NCBI GenBank assembly: GCA_030180135.1
Contig: CM058236.1
Span: 7,151,357 to 7,215,356, forward strand
Reading direction: 5' to 3'
From: Orychophragmus violaceus
Taxonomy: Eukaryota > Streptophyta > Magnoliopsida > Brassicales > Brassicaceae
DNA length: 64,000 bases
The translations under genes were made by a program, and so were the position numbers. Shown here in pieces: positions 31,876 to 44,742 of the stretch (positions are counted from its first letter, which is position 1; each line of letters starts with the position of its first letter). The notes below the pieces were generated by a model. The model was not told the DNA's origin, ran no database searches, and worked only from the letters and a program-made list of their open reading frames with translations.

Positions 31876-32798
31876 TGATGAGGACATCGAGCCACCAAGC
31901 CAAACCATTCAAGCTCCTTATGTGCCAAGTGGACCAGTTACCAGGAGCAGGAGCAAAGGCATATAGAAAAAGTTCAACATCTTCCTGGAGCAGCTGGAAC
32001 ATGAAGGACTGATCCCACTTGATTAATTTGAAGCCATCTGCATAACTCCATTCGAGAGCTCCCACCTAAGTGCCATCTTTAATCAAGTCTCCATAATGAC
32101 TCATGATGACCCAGGAGATGATCCACCCACCAAATTTAAGATCTATGAGTCTAGTTTCCAGGCCACCAAAAAGAACTCCCAGAGATCAGTTATAAACCTC
32201 CAGACACAAGCCAAACAGTGAAGACATGTCCGGTCGACCCTCTGATAACGGTAAAGTCAAATGGGTCATATTCGTCCCCAAACATGAAGTCCACCTAAGA
32301 ACATGTTCTATAGTCCAAGAAGGTGCCTAAGAAGACTCTGAAGAAGCTAAAGGATCTCAAGAACTTAAAGAATCAAGTTTGAATAACAAGAGATCAAACT
32401 TGCATTTGGCACCCTAGATAGTCTCTCTTTGATTTGATTGTTTTGCTTTGATTTTGCTACGTTTTTCCTTGTTTTTCTTTGCATGATTTATGTGTTTTCC
32501 TTACAATAAGTCATGAACCTGGCTATATAATGCCTTGAGTTGTATCCCTTTTTCACCTTTTGATCAATAAAATATCGATTTTTGTGTTAAAGCAAAAACT
32601 CTCTCTTCTCTTTCAATTTGTGAGTGTTCCAAATTGCTAGAGTGTTCCTAGAAGTATCTATAGGATTTCACACCTATAGTGATTCTACTCGATCCACCCA
32701 TCACCATCCATCTTATCCGAGCTAAGTTGGAGAAGTCCTTAGACTAGCCAACGGCTCAACCCTTATTTGGCTCAAGACTTTTAGACAAGCTCATATAA
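31876..32798 (+). repeat. Solo LTR of the F family in G1
   Basis: 923 bp starting TGATGAGGACATCG and flanked by perfect AACCT duplications (31871-31875, 32799-32803). The expected terminal CA has become AA (TCATATAA). It contains one undisturbed CCAGG at 31941, the site where LTR I is inserted in F2/F3. It also carries the end of the F pol frame (PSGPVTRSRSKGI then stop). Confidence 0.85.
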
Positions 32799-32803
32799 AA
32801 CCT

Positions 32804-33573
32804 TGAGTAGGAAACTAGAACTTTTTTAGGAAATCACCACATTTGCAGGAACTTAAGTGACCATTGGACAGACTTGCAGCAGATCTATGACTGTTAGAAA
32901 ACCCAAAGCGGATAAACCTACCAAGGACACCCGTAACACTTCATATATTCAGATGATCCATTACTGACTTCACCCTTAACTTGACTAAATTTTTCTCACC
33001 CAGGGGCTTGGTATACATTGGATCGGATTCCTCTAGCAGTCCTGAAAGTCTTGTAAATATGTCTAAGTATTGTTCCCTTCTCCCTTCCCTTCAAGCAAAA
33101 AAAAAAGAGTATAATTATGCGGATAAGCTAGTAGCTTTGAAGTGATCACGAGAGTTGTAGAGAACCCTATTACCTTATGTGCTTAATGGAATTTGTCCAA
33201 AGTAATACCCCAACAAAAAGGGAAGAGCAGCTGATGAAAAAAAATGATACCCAAAAGGGAAAAATCAGCTGCTGAAGTGAGAAAAGGGAGAAGAAAGGAA
33301 CCAGAAGTTGATAGTCTTGTGATCAGGTACTGACTGAGTCCATGTGTCCTTTGCTCGATATTCCCTTGGTGAGACCACACTTAATTGATTATAAAGGTCA
33401 GTATGGTGACTTTGAATGCTATGAATCTGATTGTGGAGTTTATTTGGGATAGTTGCTAAGTGTGGGGGAAGTAAATTGTTGTCTTGATTTCTGCAGGCTT
33501 GTTTTAAAACTTCTTCTCCTTGTCTTAGTCTTCTGTTTGCTTGAAGGCAAACAAAAGCTAAGTGTGGGGGAGT
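32804..33573 (+). other. Element G1 3' noncoding region, second part, with PPT
   Basis: Resumes the G sequence after the solo LTR. PPT-like tract near 33459-33471 and the true PPT AAGTGTGGGGGAGT at 33560-33573, followed by TGATATATCA of a 3' LTR that is cut after about 20 bases. Confidence 0.65.
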
Positions 33574-33593
33574 TGATATATCATGGTTTTTAT

Positions 33594-33917
33594 GGGAAAT
33601 TTGTTTTGTAATTCGGTAAACGTTTTGTAGACGTTTATTTACTCAGTAATGAACATGCTTCCCTGATATATTAGTTAGTCCGAACCGACACAACTCACGG
33701 AAACAGTACTGATTGTGAAGCTTTGTACTGTGGAAGTGAGGATATCGGGGTCAAGGACGGATCAATGCGAGCCTTTGTCTCAAACAGATCTGTCTCTGAC
33801 TTCGTCTTGTGACAAACTTTCCCGTTTGACTTGCTCGGGCTCGATTTGGTCATGTTCTTGTTTGATTGTTGACCGGTCAGCTCGTCGGTCAGCGGATAAT
33901 GGGAAAGGGGCATTACA
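33594..33917 (+). repeat. Tail of LTR I (copy 1)
   Basis: About 324 bp ending GGGGCATTACA, followed by CCAGG and then F LTR sequence. The head of an LTR starting TGTAATATCC after the same CCAGG is seen at 53123. I interpret this as the 3' end of a foreign LTR lodged in the F LTR; its 5' side is lost at the junction with G1. Confidence 0.65.
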
Positions 33918-36190
33918 CCAGGACAGGAGCAAAGCATATAGAAAATTTCAACATCTTCCTGGAGCAGCTGGAACATGAAGGACTGATTCCACTTGATCAG
34001 TTTGAAGCCATCCGCATAACTCCATTCGAGAGCTCCCAACTGAGTGCCATCTTTAATCAAGTCTCCATAATGACCCAGAACGACCAAGGAAATGACGCAC
34101 CCACCAAATTTAAGATCTATGAGTCTAGTTTCCAGGCTACTAAAGAACTCCTGGAGATCAGTTATAAAACTCCAGATACAAGCCGAACAGTGAAGACATG
34201 TTCGGTGGACCCTCTCATAACGGTAAAGTCAAATGGGTCATATTCGTCCCCAAAGATGAAGTCCAGCTAAGAACGTGTTCTATAGTACAAGAAGTGCCTA
34301 AGAAGACTCTGAAGAAGCTAAAGGATCTCAAGAACTTAAAGAATCAAGTTTGAATAACAAGAGTTCAAACTTGCCTTATTTAGCACCCTAGATACTCTCT
34401 CTTTGATTTTGCTTTGATTTTGCTACGTTTTTCCTTGTTTTTCTTTGCCGGATTTTGGTGTTTTTCCTTAAATAAGTCATGAACCTGGTTATATAATGCC
34501 TTGAGTTGTATCCCTTTTTCATCTTTTGATCAATAAAATATCGATTTTGTGTTAAAGCAAAAACTCTCTCTTCTCTTTCAATTTTTGAGTGGTCCAAATT
34601 GTTAGAGTGTTCCTAGAAGTAACTATAGGCTTTCACACCTATAGTAGTTCTACTCGATCCACCCATCACCATCCATCTTATCTGAGCTAAGTTGGAGAAT
34701 TCCTTAGACTAGCCAACGGCTCAACCCTTATTTGGCTCAAGAATTTTAGCCAAGCTCATATCATTTTGGTATCAGAGCTTCTAAAAGTCCTAGATCAAAC
34801 AAGGTTGTTTGATTACCTTACTTTTATTGCTTAGTTCATGATAGTTTTTCTTTTCTTTTGTTGTGTTTTTTTTTTTGCTCTTGCAATTTCCCTTTCATAA
34901 AAAAAACTTATAAAACCCCATAAGAATAATTTTCCAGTAGCTTTCTATCTCATTTCATCTTTTGATATTAAGAAAACCAAATTTTGTTTTTACAAAAAGT
35001 GTTTTGTGTTGAACCTGTCCTAGAGAACTTTAACGGGTGAGGATCCGTTGCTTTTTTTTTGTTTAAACTCAAATTTTCTTGTCATATCTTTTAGGTGAAT
35101 TCATATAGAATATTTTTAATGATTTGATTAAACAGAATCATCCAAAAAAGAAGAAAAAAAATGTACCATATGGGAGGCTCCCACTGATTTGGTTTCTTTC
35201 CTTATCGGGTCGCGATCGATTAAACAAACTTGTCAAAAATCCCATCCTTCTTTGCTTTTCTTGTTCCATCTTTCTAGCACGACATTGTTAGGTTATTTGA
35301 AGGATTTTTATCAGAAAACATCATCAAACTCTAGTGGATTTTTCTGTGATTCATCGGGGTCGCGAAAATCCTTTACCGGACTGTACCGTTGAAAGCCAAC
35401 CACCAAGCCACCATCCGGTTTTGTCCAAATTCGTTTTTCTTCATTTTAATTTGATTTTCTACGGAAATTATGTTTTCTAATAGTTTAATAAACTTATTAG
35501 AAGCATAGGATTGAATCTCATAAGTTTTTATAGAAATTGTTGTATGATTCATAGTGAAACTTGCTTGAAATTTGTTATCTCTTGTTAAAAAGGAATTTGA
35601 TATTCTTATTCTTATTTTTTCAGGAACCATAGGTGAGAATACAGGTGAGGGAAACGCAGCCATGATGCATATGCTTCAAGCCATACAACAACAACTCCAA
35701 ACCATGGGTCAACGGTTAGATCGAGTGGAGCAACCTCGAGTAAACAAAAACCAAAGACAAGATCTTGATCGTAGGCAAGTATATGGTCAGGAGACTGATG
35801 TGAGTGATGAAGAACCACAGCCTAATGATCGTAGAAGAAGGAGAGCTCCAAGGAATCAAGATTTGGAGGAATAAGAAGAAGACCATCTTAGGTATAACTC
35901 CACGGACATGAAGTTCAAGGCTCTTACCTTTGCTGGAAGAGTAGATCATGAAGCTTATCTCGTGTGGGAGCAAAGAATGGAGCATATTTTTGCCAACTAC
36001 AAGTACACCGAGCAAAGGAGGCTAGCCTTCCGTAGCTCAACTCACTGACCACGCCTTATCTTGGTTAGATCGTGAGGTTAGTGATAGGAGAAGAAGTGAT
36101 ACTCCTCAAATGACTTCATTGAGGAAGATGAAGCAGCTGATGAAGAAGAGATATGTTCCCACTTACTACCATCGACATCTTCAAAGGAAG
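33918..36190 (+). mobile_element. Element F2: 5' part of a CRM-like gypsy element
   Basis: LTR remainder 33918-34763, PBS TGGTATCAGAGC at 34767-34778 (intact initiator tRNA-Met type), leader 34779-35661 and gag start 35662-36190. It ends at the tandem duplication junction. F2 and F3 share a TAA in gag absent from F1. Confidence 0.78.
35662..36190 (+). pseudogene. Element F2 gag fragment
   Basis: Begins MMHMLQAIQQQLQTMGQRLDR, reaches a TAA near 35872, then continues with gag residues (FKALTFAGRVDHEAYLVWEQ). A 2-base loss near 36028 shifts the frame. It is truncated at the duplication junction, where G sequence takes over. Confidence 0.7.
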
Positions 36191-36423
36191 TGCCAAAATG
36201 AGTCTTTAAGCCTCCATTACTCTTTCCTAGAGCTCCTAAGAAGTCTAAACAGAAGTTGGATGAAGCTAAATGCATGACAGTGATGGATAAGGAGCTGATT
36301 GAGATCCCACTAGCTGATGATTTGAGGAAACACTATTCTCTGCAGAGGTATGCGAAGAAGATGATCTCCACGGATGGAGACTTGAAAGAAGGGGTGGTGA
36401 TGGTTTCTAAATAGATCAGTGCA

Positions 36424-36894
36424 GTGCTGCAGAACCATATTCCAGAGAAGCTTCCAGACCAAGGAGTCTTTGTGCTAGATTGTTACATCTTCAAGGACAG
36501 CGTCAAGCGTTCTCTGTATGACTTGGTATCTGGTGTGAATCTCATGTCATACTCTGTGGCTGTGAGATTGGTACTGATGTACTTCCAGCCTACTAGGCTC
36601 TCTCTAATTCTAGATTATCGATCAAAGAGGATTCCAGAAGGAGTCCTAGAGGACATTCCTATCAGAGTTGGAAACTATCTAATTCCAACAGACTTTGTGG
36701 TGCTGAAATACCAAGTTGAATCGGATGATCCTTTGCTGCTTGGTAGATCCTTCTTGACTACAACTGAAGCAATCATTGATGTGAGGTGCGGTATGATTGA
36801 TCTCCACTTGGGATATAAGCCTTTGCAACTCAAGATGGACAAGCTGCGGAAATCCACCATTGATGGTCAGGCCTTCCATTTTGAGGTGGAATAA
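36424..36894 (+). pseudogene. Element G2 protease fragment
   Basis: 156-residue open stretch nearly identical to 30563-31033, with VFVLDCYIFKDSVKRSLYDL and LLLGRSFL. The catalytic DLG is changed (YDLVSG). There is no start context because gag was not duplicated. Confidence 0.7.
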
Positions 36895-37736
36895 GAAGTT
36901 CAGATTGGCAAGGCTGAAGTGTTTGATACTGGAGATGAGAAGATGGTGGTTCATTATGAGCCTACTCTAACATCTTCAGAGCCTACAACGGCTCATAAGC
37001 AAAAGCTCCGGACATCGCACTTCCACCAAAGCAAAGGTATGTATCCTCTAAACCTTAAGACCAAATTGCTGTGAATGCAGGAAAACATAGTATCCCACCC
37101 ATGCTTCGCTCCCATCCTTGATCTCTTCCATCATTCCTTGGAAAGTCTCATGCTACTTCTTCTTATACACCACCTTGGATGATGAAAGATTCACAGAGGG
37201 ACTCTTTGCCTCTACTGAAACCCCCAGGAGCCTGATCTCCTACCCATAATCAAGCTAATGACTAAAAACTAGCACTTGGTGGGAGACAACGCACTAATGA
37301 GTCTGTCTTTACTTTATTTTTCGTTTTGGTTATGTTTACTTTTTTTCTTGTTTTGGTGTGTTAAGGGCGTGGGAATAGGTCACTGATGAGCAGCATCGAT
37401 CGAAACTACTTTAGCATCAGTCGATGTACTCTGCAAACAAGGACGACGAGATGGAGAAATATATGAAATTGCGTCGACTTAGATCGATGCAAGCAGGTCG
37501 TTGCCATTCTGCAACACATGTATCGATCGAGACACTTGTTATTGTCGATCGATGCAGGCCGCGTACAGGTAAGTGTTCTCACTTTTTCAGTCTCTGTTCA
37601 CTTTGATTATTGTTCTCCCGAGCCCAAGCTTCTATAACACTGGGGACAGTGTTGTTTGAGTGTGGAGGATGTAGTTATTGACACACCGTTTTCTGTTTTC
37701 TTAGAGTCAGTTGAGTCGTTTTGTTGAGTCGAACCT

Positions 37737-38659
37737 TGATGAGGACATCGAGCCACCAAGCCAAACCATTCAAGCTCCTTATGTGCCAAGTGGACCAGTG
37801 ACCAGGAGCAGGAGCAAAGGCATATAGAAAAAGTTCAACATCTTCCTGGAGCAGCTGCAACATGAAGGACTGATCCCACTTGATCAATTTGAAGCTATCC
37901 GCATAACTCCATTCGAAAGCTCCCAACTAAGTGCCATCTTTAATCAAGTCTCCATAATGACTCTTGACGACCCAGGAGATGATCCACCCACCAAATTTAA
38001 GATCTATGAGTCTAGTTTCCAAGCCACCAAAAATAACTCCCGGAGATCAGATATAAAACTCCAGATACAAGCCAAACAATGAAGACATGTCCGGTGGACC
38101 CGCTCATAACGGTAAAGTCAAATGGGTCATATTCGTCCGCAAAGATGAAGTCCACCTAAGAACATGTTCTATAGTCCAAGAAGGTGCCTAAGAAGACTCT
38201 GAAGAAGCTAAAAGATCTCAAGAACTTAAAGAATCAAGTTTGAATAATAAGAGATCAAACTTGCATTTAGCACCTTAGATACTCTCTCTTTGATTTGATT
38301 GTTTTGCTTTGATTTTGCTACGTTTTTCTTTGTTTTTCTTTGCATGATTTATGTATTTTCCTTACAATAAGTCATGAACCTGGCTATATAATGCCTTGAG
38401 TTGTATCCCTTTTTCACCTTTTGATCAATAAAATATCGATTTTTGTGTTAAAGCAAAAACTCTCTCTTTTCTTTCAATTTGTGAGTGTTCCAAATTGCTA
38501 GAGTGTTCCTAGAAGTATCTATAGGATTTCACACCTATAGTGGTTCTACTCCATCCACCCATCACCATCCATCTTATCCGAGCTAAGTTGGAGAAGTCCT
38601 TAGACTAGCCAACGGCTCAACCCTTATTTGGCTCAAGACTTTTAGCCAAGCTCATATAA
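37737..38659 (+). repeat. Solo LTR of the F family in G2 (duplicate)
   Basis: 923 bp with AACCT on both sides (37732-37736, 38660-38664) and the same AA end as the copy at 31876. It was duplicated with its host, not inserted independently. Confidence 0.85.
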
Positions 38660-39461
38660 AACCTTGAGTAGGAAACTAGTACTTTTTTAGGAAATAACCA
38701 CATTTGCAGGAACTTAAGTGACCACTGGACAGACTTGCAGCAGATCTATGACTGTTAGAAAACCCAAAGCGGATCAGCCTACCAAGGACACCCGTAACAC
38801 TTCATATATTCAGATGATCCATTACTGACTTCACCCTTAACTTGACTTAATTTTTCTCACCCAGGGGCTTGGTATACATTGGATCGGATTCCTCTAGCAG
38901 TCCTGAAAGTCTTGTAAATATGTCTGAGTATAGTTCCCTTTCCCTTCCCTTCAAGCAAAAAAAAAAAGAGAGTATAATTATGCGGATAAGCTAGTAGCTT
39001 TGAAGTGATCACGAGAGTGGTAGAGAACTCTATTACCTTATGTGCTTCATGGAATTTTTCCAAAGTAATACCCCAACAAAAAGGGAAGAGCAGCTGATAA
39101 AAAAAATGATACCCAAAAGGGAAAAATCAGCTGCTGAAGTGAGAAAAGGGAGAAGAAAGGAACCAGAAGTTGATAGTCTTGTGATCAGGTACTGACTGGG
39201 TAAGAGTCCATGAGTCCTTTGCTCGATATTCCCTTGGTGAGACTGCACTTAATTGATTATAAAGGTCAGTACGGTGACTTTGAATGCTCTGAATCTGATT
39301 GTGGAGTTTATTTGGGACAGTTGCTAAGTGTGGGGGAAGTAAATTGTGGTCATGATTTCTGCAGGCTTGTTTTAAAACTTCTTCTCATTGTCTTAATTTT
39401 CTGTTTGCTTGAAGGCAAACAAAAGCTAAGTGTGGGGGAGTTGATATATCATGGTTTTTAT

Positions 39462-39785
39462 GTGAAATTTGTTTTGTAATTCGGTAAACATTTTGTAGAC
39501 GTTTATTTACTCAGCAATGAACATGCTTCCCTGATATATTGGTTAGTCCGAACCGACACAACTCACGGAAACAGTACTGGTTGTGAAGCTTTGTACTGTG
39601 GAAGTTAGGATATCGGGGTCAAGGACGGATCAGTGCGAGCCTTTGTCTCAAACAGATCTGTCTCTGACTTCGTCTTGTGACAAAATTTCCCGTTTGACTT
39701 GCTCGGGCTCGATTTGGTTATGTTCTTGTTTGGTTGTTGACCGGTCAGCTCGTCGGTCAGCGGATAATGGGAAAGGGGCGTTACA
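39462..39785 (+). repeat. Tail of LTR I (copy 2)
   Basis: Duplicate of 33594-33917, ending GGGGCGTTACA before CCAGG. Confidence 0.65.
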
Positions 39786-42035
39786 CCAGGACAGGAGCAA
39801 AGGCATATAGAAAATTTCAACATCTTCCTGGAGAAGCTGGAACATGAAGGACTGATCCCACTTGATCAGTTTGAAGCCATCCGCATAACTCCATTCGAGA
39901 GCTCCCAACTGAGTGCCATCTTTAATCAAGTCTCCATAATGACCCAGGACGACCAAGGAAATGACACACCCACCAAATTTAAGATCTATGAGTCTAGTTT
40001 CCAGGCTACCAAAGAACTCCCGGATATCAGTTATAAAACTCCAGATACAAGCCGAACAGTGAAGACATGTTCGGTGGACCCTCTCATAACGGTAAAGTCA
40101 AATGGGTCATATTCGTCCCCAAAGATGAAGTCCACCTAAGAACGTGTTCTATAGTCCAATAAGTGCCTAAGAAGACTCTGAAGAAGCTAAAGGATCTCAA
40201 GAACTTAAAGAATCACGTTTGAATAACAAGAGTTCAAACTTGCCTTATTTAGCACCCTAGATACTCTCTCTTTGATTTGATTGTTTTGCTTTGATTTTGC
40301 TACGTTTTCCTTGTTTTTCTTTGCAGGATTTTTGTGTTTTTCCTTAAATAAGTCATGAACCTGGTTATATAATGCCTTGAGTTGTATCCCTTTTTCATCT
40401 TTTGATCAATAAAATATCGATTTTGTGTTAAAGCAAAAACTCTCTCTTCTCTTTCAATTTTTGAGTGGTCCAAATTGTTAGAGTGTTCCTAGAAGTAACT
40501 ATAGGCTTTCACACCTATAGTAGTTCTACTCGATCCACCCATCACCATCCATCTTATCTGAGCTAAGTTGGAGAATTCCTTAGACTAGCCAATGGCTCAA
40601 CCCTTATTTGACTCAAGAATTTTAGCCAAGCTCATATCATTTTCGTATCAGAGCTTCTAAAAGTCCTGGTTCAAACAAGGTTGTTTGATTACCTTACTTT
40701 TATTGCTTAGTTTATGATAGTTTTTCTTTTCTTTTTTGGGTTTTTTTTTTTGCTCTTGCAATTTCCCTTTCATAAAAAACAACTTATAAAACCCCATAAG
40801 AATAATTTTCCAGTAGCTTTCTATCTCATTTCATCTTTAGATATTAAGAAAACCAAATTTTGTTTTTACAAAAAGTGTTTTGTGTTGAACATGTACTAGA
40901 GAACTTTAACGGGTGAGGATCCGTTGCTTTTTTTTTTTAAACTCAAATTTTCTTGTCATATCTTTTAGGTGAATTCATATAGAATATTTTTAATGATTTG
41001 ATTAAACAGAATCAACCAAAAAAAGAAGAAAAAAATGTACCATATGGGAGGCTCCCACTGATTTGGTTTCTTTCCTTATCGGGTCGCGATCGATTAAACA
41101 AACTTGTCAAAAATCCCATCCTTCTTTGCTTTCCTTGTTCCATCTTTCTAGCACGACATTGTTAGGTTATTTGAAGGATTTTTATCAGAAAACATCATCA
41201 AACTCTAGTGGATTTTTCTGTGATTCATCGGGGTCGCGAAAATCCTTTATTGGACTGTACCCTTGAAAGCCAACCACCAAGCCACCATCCGGTTTGTCCA
41301 AATTCGTTTTTCTTCATTTTAATTTGATTTTCTACTGTAATTATGTTTTCTAATAGTTTAATAAACTTATTAGAAGCATAGGATTGAATCTCATAAGTTT
41401 TTATAGAAATTGTTGTATGATTCATAGTGAAACTTGCTTGAAATTTGTTATCTCTTGTTAAAAAGGAATTTGATATTCTTATTCTGATTTTTTTCAGGAA
41501 CCATAGGTGAGAATACAGGTGAGGGAAACGCAGCCATGATGCATATGCTTCAAGCAATACAACAACAACTCCAAACCATGGGTCAACGGTTAGATCGAGT
41601 GGAGCAACCTCGAATAAACAAAAACCAAAGACAAGATCTTGATCGTAGGCAAGTATATGGTCAGGAGACTGATGTGAGTGATGAAAAACCACAGCCTAAT
41701 GATCGTAGAAGAAGGAGAGCTCCAAGGAATCAAGATTTGGAGGAATAAGAAGAAGACCATCTTATGTATAAGTCCACGGACATGAAGTTCAAGGCTCTTA
41801 CCTTTGCTGGAAGAGTAGATCATGAAGCTTATCTCGTGTGGGAGCAAAGAATGGAGCATATTTTTGCCTACTACAAGTACACCGAGCAAAGGAGGCTAGC
41901 CTTAGCCGTAGCTCAACTCACTGACCACGCCTTATCTTGGTGGGATCGTGAGGTTAGTGATAGGAGAAGAAGTGATACTCCTCAAATGACCACATGGAGG
42001 GAGATGAAGCAGCTGATGAAGAAGAGATATGTTCC

Positions 42036-42717
42036 TGAAGGAATTTCTAGCAGTTCTAATCAGGATTAGCAACCCTAGTCTGAATTCCGAGCCTAGGATC
42101 TAAGGTTCATGTAATTGAATCTATCAAATCTCGAGATTACCTGATGAATATGCAGCGGAAGTGTTTGCAGATAATCGAGATCACGAAGCGCCTCAAGTGC
42201 TGCGCCACTACTGGTATCAACACGCACACAAACTGGACCGCAGGGATGCTAGTACCTTACAGAGATCTAATCTCCAGAGAGGTTTATTTCTGTGTTCTGG
42301 TGGCTGTAAATTGGGTTAGGGACGAGTTTAGGTCGACCATATATCTTATATATGTCGGCTTAAACCACAATGGAATTAACCAACGATTAAACCGAATTAA
42401 TCTGATTAATCCGCGAGTGCATCGATCGATGCACTAACTGCAACGATCGACACTCCCCAGAACATTGATATCGAATGCATATCAAATATGCATTCATTGG
42501 ATCATTACATTAATGATCAACCTCGTCTATGACGCCCAGTTTGCTTAGGTGTGTGACCCTGTAGGATCATATAACACTAGCAATGAGTTCTCAACTCATT
42601 GATCATAAGTGGCTTCTAGCAAAGCGTTATGACTACCTATTGTTATGTGATTGTCTCATCTCGACTATACGACTTTCACTTAGAGCAAGTACAGTAGATT
42701 TCAGGACATTCCCAACA
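42036..42717 (-). repeat. Element E 3' LTR
   Basis: 682 bp. Contains the pair CGATCG at 42423/42444 (21 bp). Confidence 0.92.
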
Positions 42718-43546
42718 ATCTTCCACTTGTACTGGAATCATCTATTCCTTTAATCCCTTTGTAGCTATATCTCAATCTAGCATAAGGCAAGCACTGTGTC
42801 ATCCTTATTCAACCAGATTACGTTTATCGAATCCCGATTTGTACTGATGAAAAACAAACGACTGACAATCACCTCGTTTGAGCGCGGCCACGCATTTCCA
42901 GTATCAAATCTTCGATATGCCTAGAGATATTTAACTCCTGTTATATAGGAGGTACAAATCCCATCTTGTTCCATCCATGTCTCTTTCATATTTCATGATA
43001 CGCCTAATCAGTGTCTTTATAATCACCAGTTACGGCTGACGTTTGACAAAGTCAAGACGAACCAATCCATATGAGAGAGGACATGATGAACTCAGGTCTA
43101 AGAACTACTCTCTTTAGTCGTAATGAGAAACTATTATGACACTCATATAACATCTTGTAGAGTTCTCATTAACGGGTCAAGTCCGATCATGTGTTCTCTA
43201 ACACATATCTATGTGATTGACTTTAATACACTTATTAAATGACTCCATGAAACGTAGTCATCAGTCACCTCACATACTAGTCTCACGTGGTTGTTAATGT
43301 CCCACGTTAACAACCTCGACCAGGGACCATTATAATTTATGTCATTTATTGCTTATAGGGTTTCATGATCAAGTCACATACTTGATGGCCTATAAAATGT
43401 CATAAATTACTTTGGGACAATATATATATATTTAATTAACACAATTAAATAATGCTGAAACAATTTCATTAAAATAACATAACTATTATGTCTTTGTGAA
43501 CATCATGTCATAACTAAAACAAATACAACTCCCACTGAAATCAAGA
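42718..43546 (-). other. Element E PPT and 3' noncoding region
   Basis: Minus strand ACAAGTGGAAGAT directly before the LTR (about 42718-42731) is the polypurine tract. The remaining 0.8 kb up to the pol stop shows no gene; it has a short TA run near 43423-43432. Confidence 0.7.
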
Positions 43547-44742
43547 TCATATCTTAAGAAATCTAATGCATACAGCAGTTGTATGAAACTCATGCTTAGG
43601 CCTTGGGAGAGGCTTGGTCAGTGGATCAGCAACATTCTCATCCGTTGGGACTCTGCTGATCTTCACATCTCCTCTATTCACAATATCACGGATAAGGTGA
43701 TATCGCCTTTCTATGTGTTTGGATTTCTGGTGTGATCTAGGTTCCTTTGCTTGCGCAATGGCTCCATTGTTGTCACAATACAAAGCCACTGGCTCAGAAA
43801 TGCTAGGAATCACACCAAGTTCAGTGATGAACTTCTTGATACAAACAGCCTCCTTTGCCGCTTCAGAAGCAGCGAGGTACTCAGCTTCAGTTGTGGAATC
43901 TGCTACAGTGTCCTGCTTGGAACTCTTCCAGCTTACTGCACCGCCATTCAGGCAGAAGATGTAACCAGATTGCGATCGGAAATCATCTTGGTCTGTCTGA
44001 AAACTTGCGTCTGTGTAACCACTTACTACCAGCTCATCACTTCCTCCATACACCAAGAATTTATCCTTAGTATTTCTCAAATACTTCAGAATATTCTTGA
44101 CTGCTGTCCAGTGACTTTCACCTGGATCCGATTGGTATCTACTCGTCATGCTTAAAGCACAAGCAACATCTGGACGAGTACAGAGCATGGCATACATGAT
44201 GGATCCCAACGCCGAGGCATAGGGAATCCGACTCATGCGATCTCGCTCAGCAGATGTCTCAGGACACTGCTTCTTGCTGAGACTTATGCCATAAGACATT
44301 GGTATGAAGCCCTTCTTGGAATCTTGCATTCTGAACCTGTGTAAGACCTTATCGATATAAGTGTCTTGACACAGTCCAATCAACTTGTTTGATCTATCTC
44401 TATAGATTCTTATTCCAAGAATATACGCGGCTTCTCCCATGTCTTTCTTGAAAAACAACTTCCGAGCCAAGTCTTAACAGACTGTAACAACGGAACGTCA
44501 TTTCCGAGAAGAAGTATGTCATCTACATACAACACGAGAAATGCAACTGCGCTCCCACTAGTCTTCTTGTAAACACATGGTTCTTCTTCGCTTCTGATGA
44601 AATCAAACTTTTTGACTGCTTCATCAAAACGAAAATTCCAACTCCGAGATGCTTGCTTCAATCCATAAATGGATCGATGAAGTTTGCATACTTTCCTAGC
44701 TGCATTTGGATCGATGAAACCTTCGGGTTGTGTCATGTACAC
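43547..44742 (-). pseudogene. Element E reverse transcriptase C-half and RNase H, in two shifted frames
   Basis: Frame 44742-44410 carries RT with YMTQPEGF, IYGLKQASRSWNFRFDEA and the YVDD box. A 1-base loss near 44450 (compared with element C) moves the rest to frame 44470-43547. That part has KDMGEAAYILGIRIYRD, RNase H GYTDASFQTDQDD, EAEYLAASEAAKEAV, LYCDNNGAIAQ and the tail DPLTKPLPRPKHE. All catalytic motifs survive; only the shifts disable it. Confidence 0.85.

Larger units (their letters stand above)
27511..33593 (+). mobile_element. Element G1: decayed Athila-like/TR-GAG element, 5' LTR truncated, carries an F solo LTR
   Basis: Order: 3' part of a 5' LTR (27511-28243), variant tRNA-Asp PBS, leader modules, broken gag, protease, 3' region with PPT-like tracts, PPT (33560-33573) and the first 20 bases of a 3' LTR (33574-33593). 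An F solo LTR (31876-32798) interrupts the 3' region. Both ends are chimeric junctions, with F1 on the left and the tail of LTR I on the right. The gag N-terminus resembles that of element H. No RT or integrase is seen. Confidence 0.75.
30330..36190 (+). repeat. Tandem duplication, copy 1 (about 5.86 kb)
   Basis: This segment spans the G 3' half, the F solo LTR, the tail of LTR I and the F2 start. It is repeated from 36191 to 42035 plus 49270-49300 (the second copy being split by element E). Matching landmarks are offset by 5861-5868 bp. Shared private features include the solo LTR with its mutated end and a TAA in gag (35872 and 41746 areas). At the junction the F sequence CAAAGGAAG meets the G sequence TGCCAAAATG with a shared AAG (36188-36190). 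Confidence 0.85.
36191..39461 (+). mobile_element. Element G2: duplicate of the 3' half of G1
   Basis: Second copy of 30330-33593. Protease frame 36424-36894, tail near 37175, module pairs at 37397/37418 (21 bp) and 37524/37546 (22 bp), F solo LTR at 37737-38659, and PPT at 39428-39441. It ends 20 bases into the 3' LTR before the tail of LTR I. Confidence 0.78.

Noticed and set aside
43423..43432. TA dinucleotide run as a microsatellite
   Set aside because: Too short to be informative; part of the element E 3' noncoding region.
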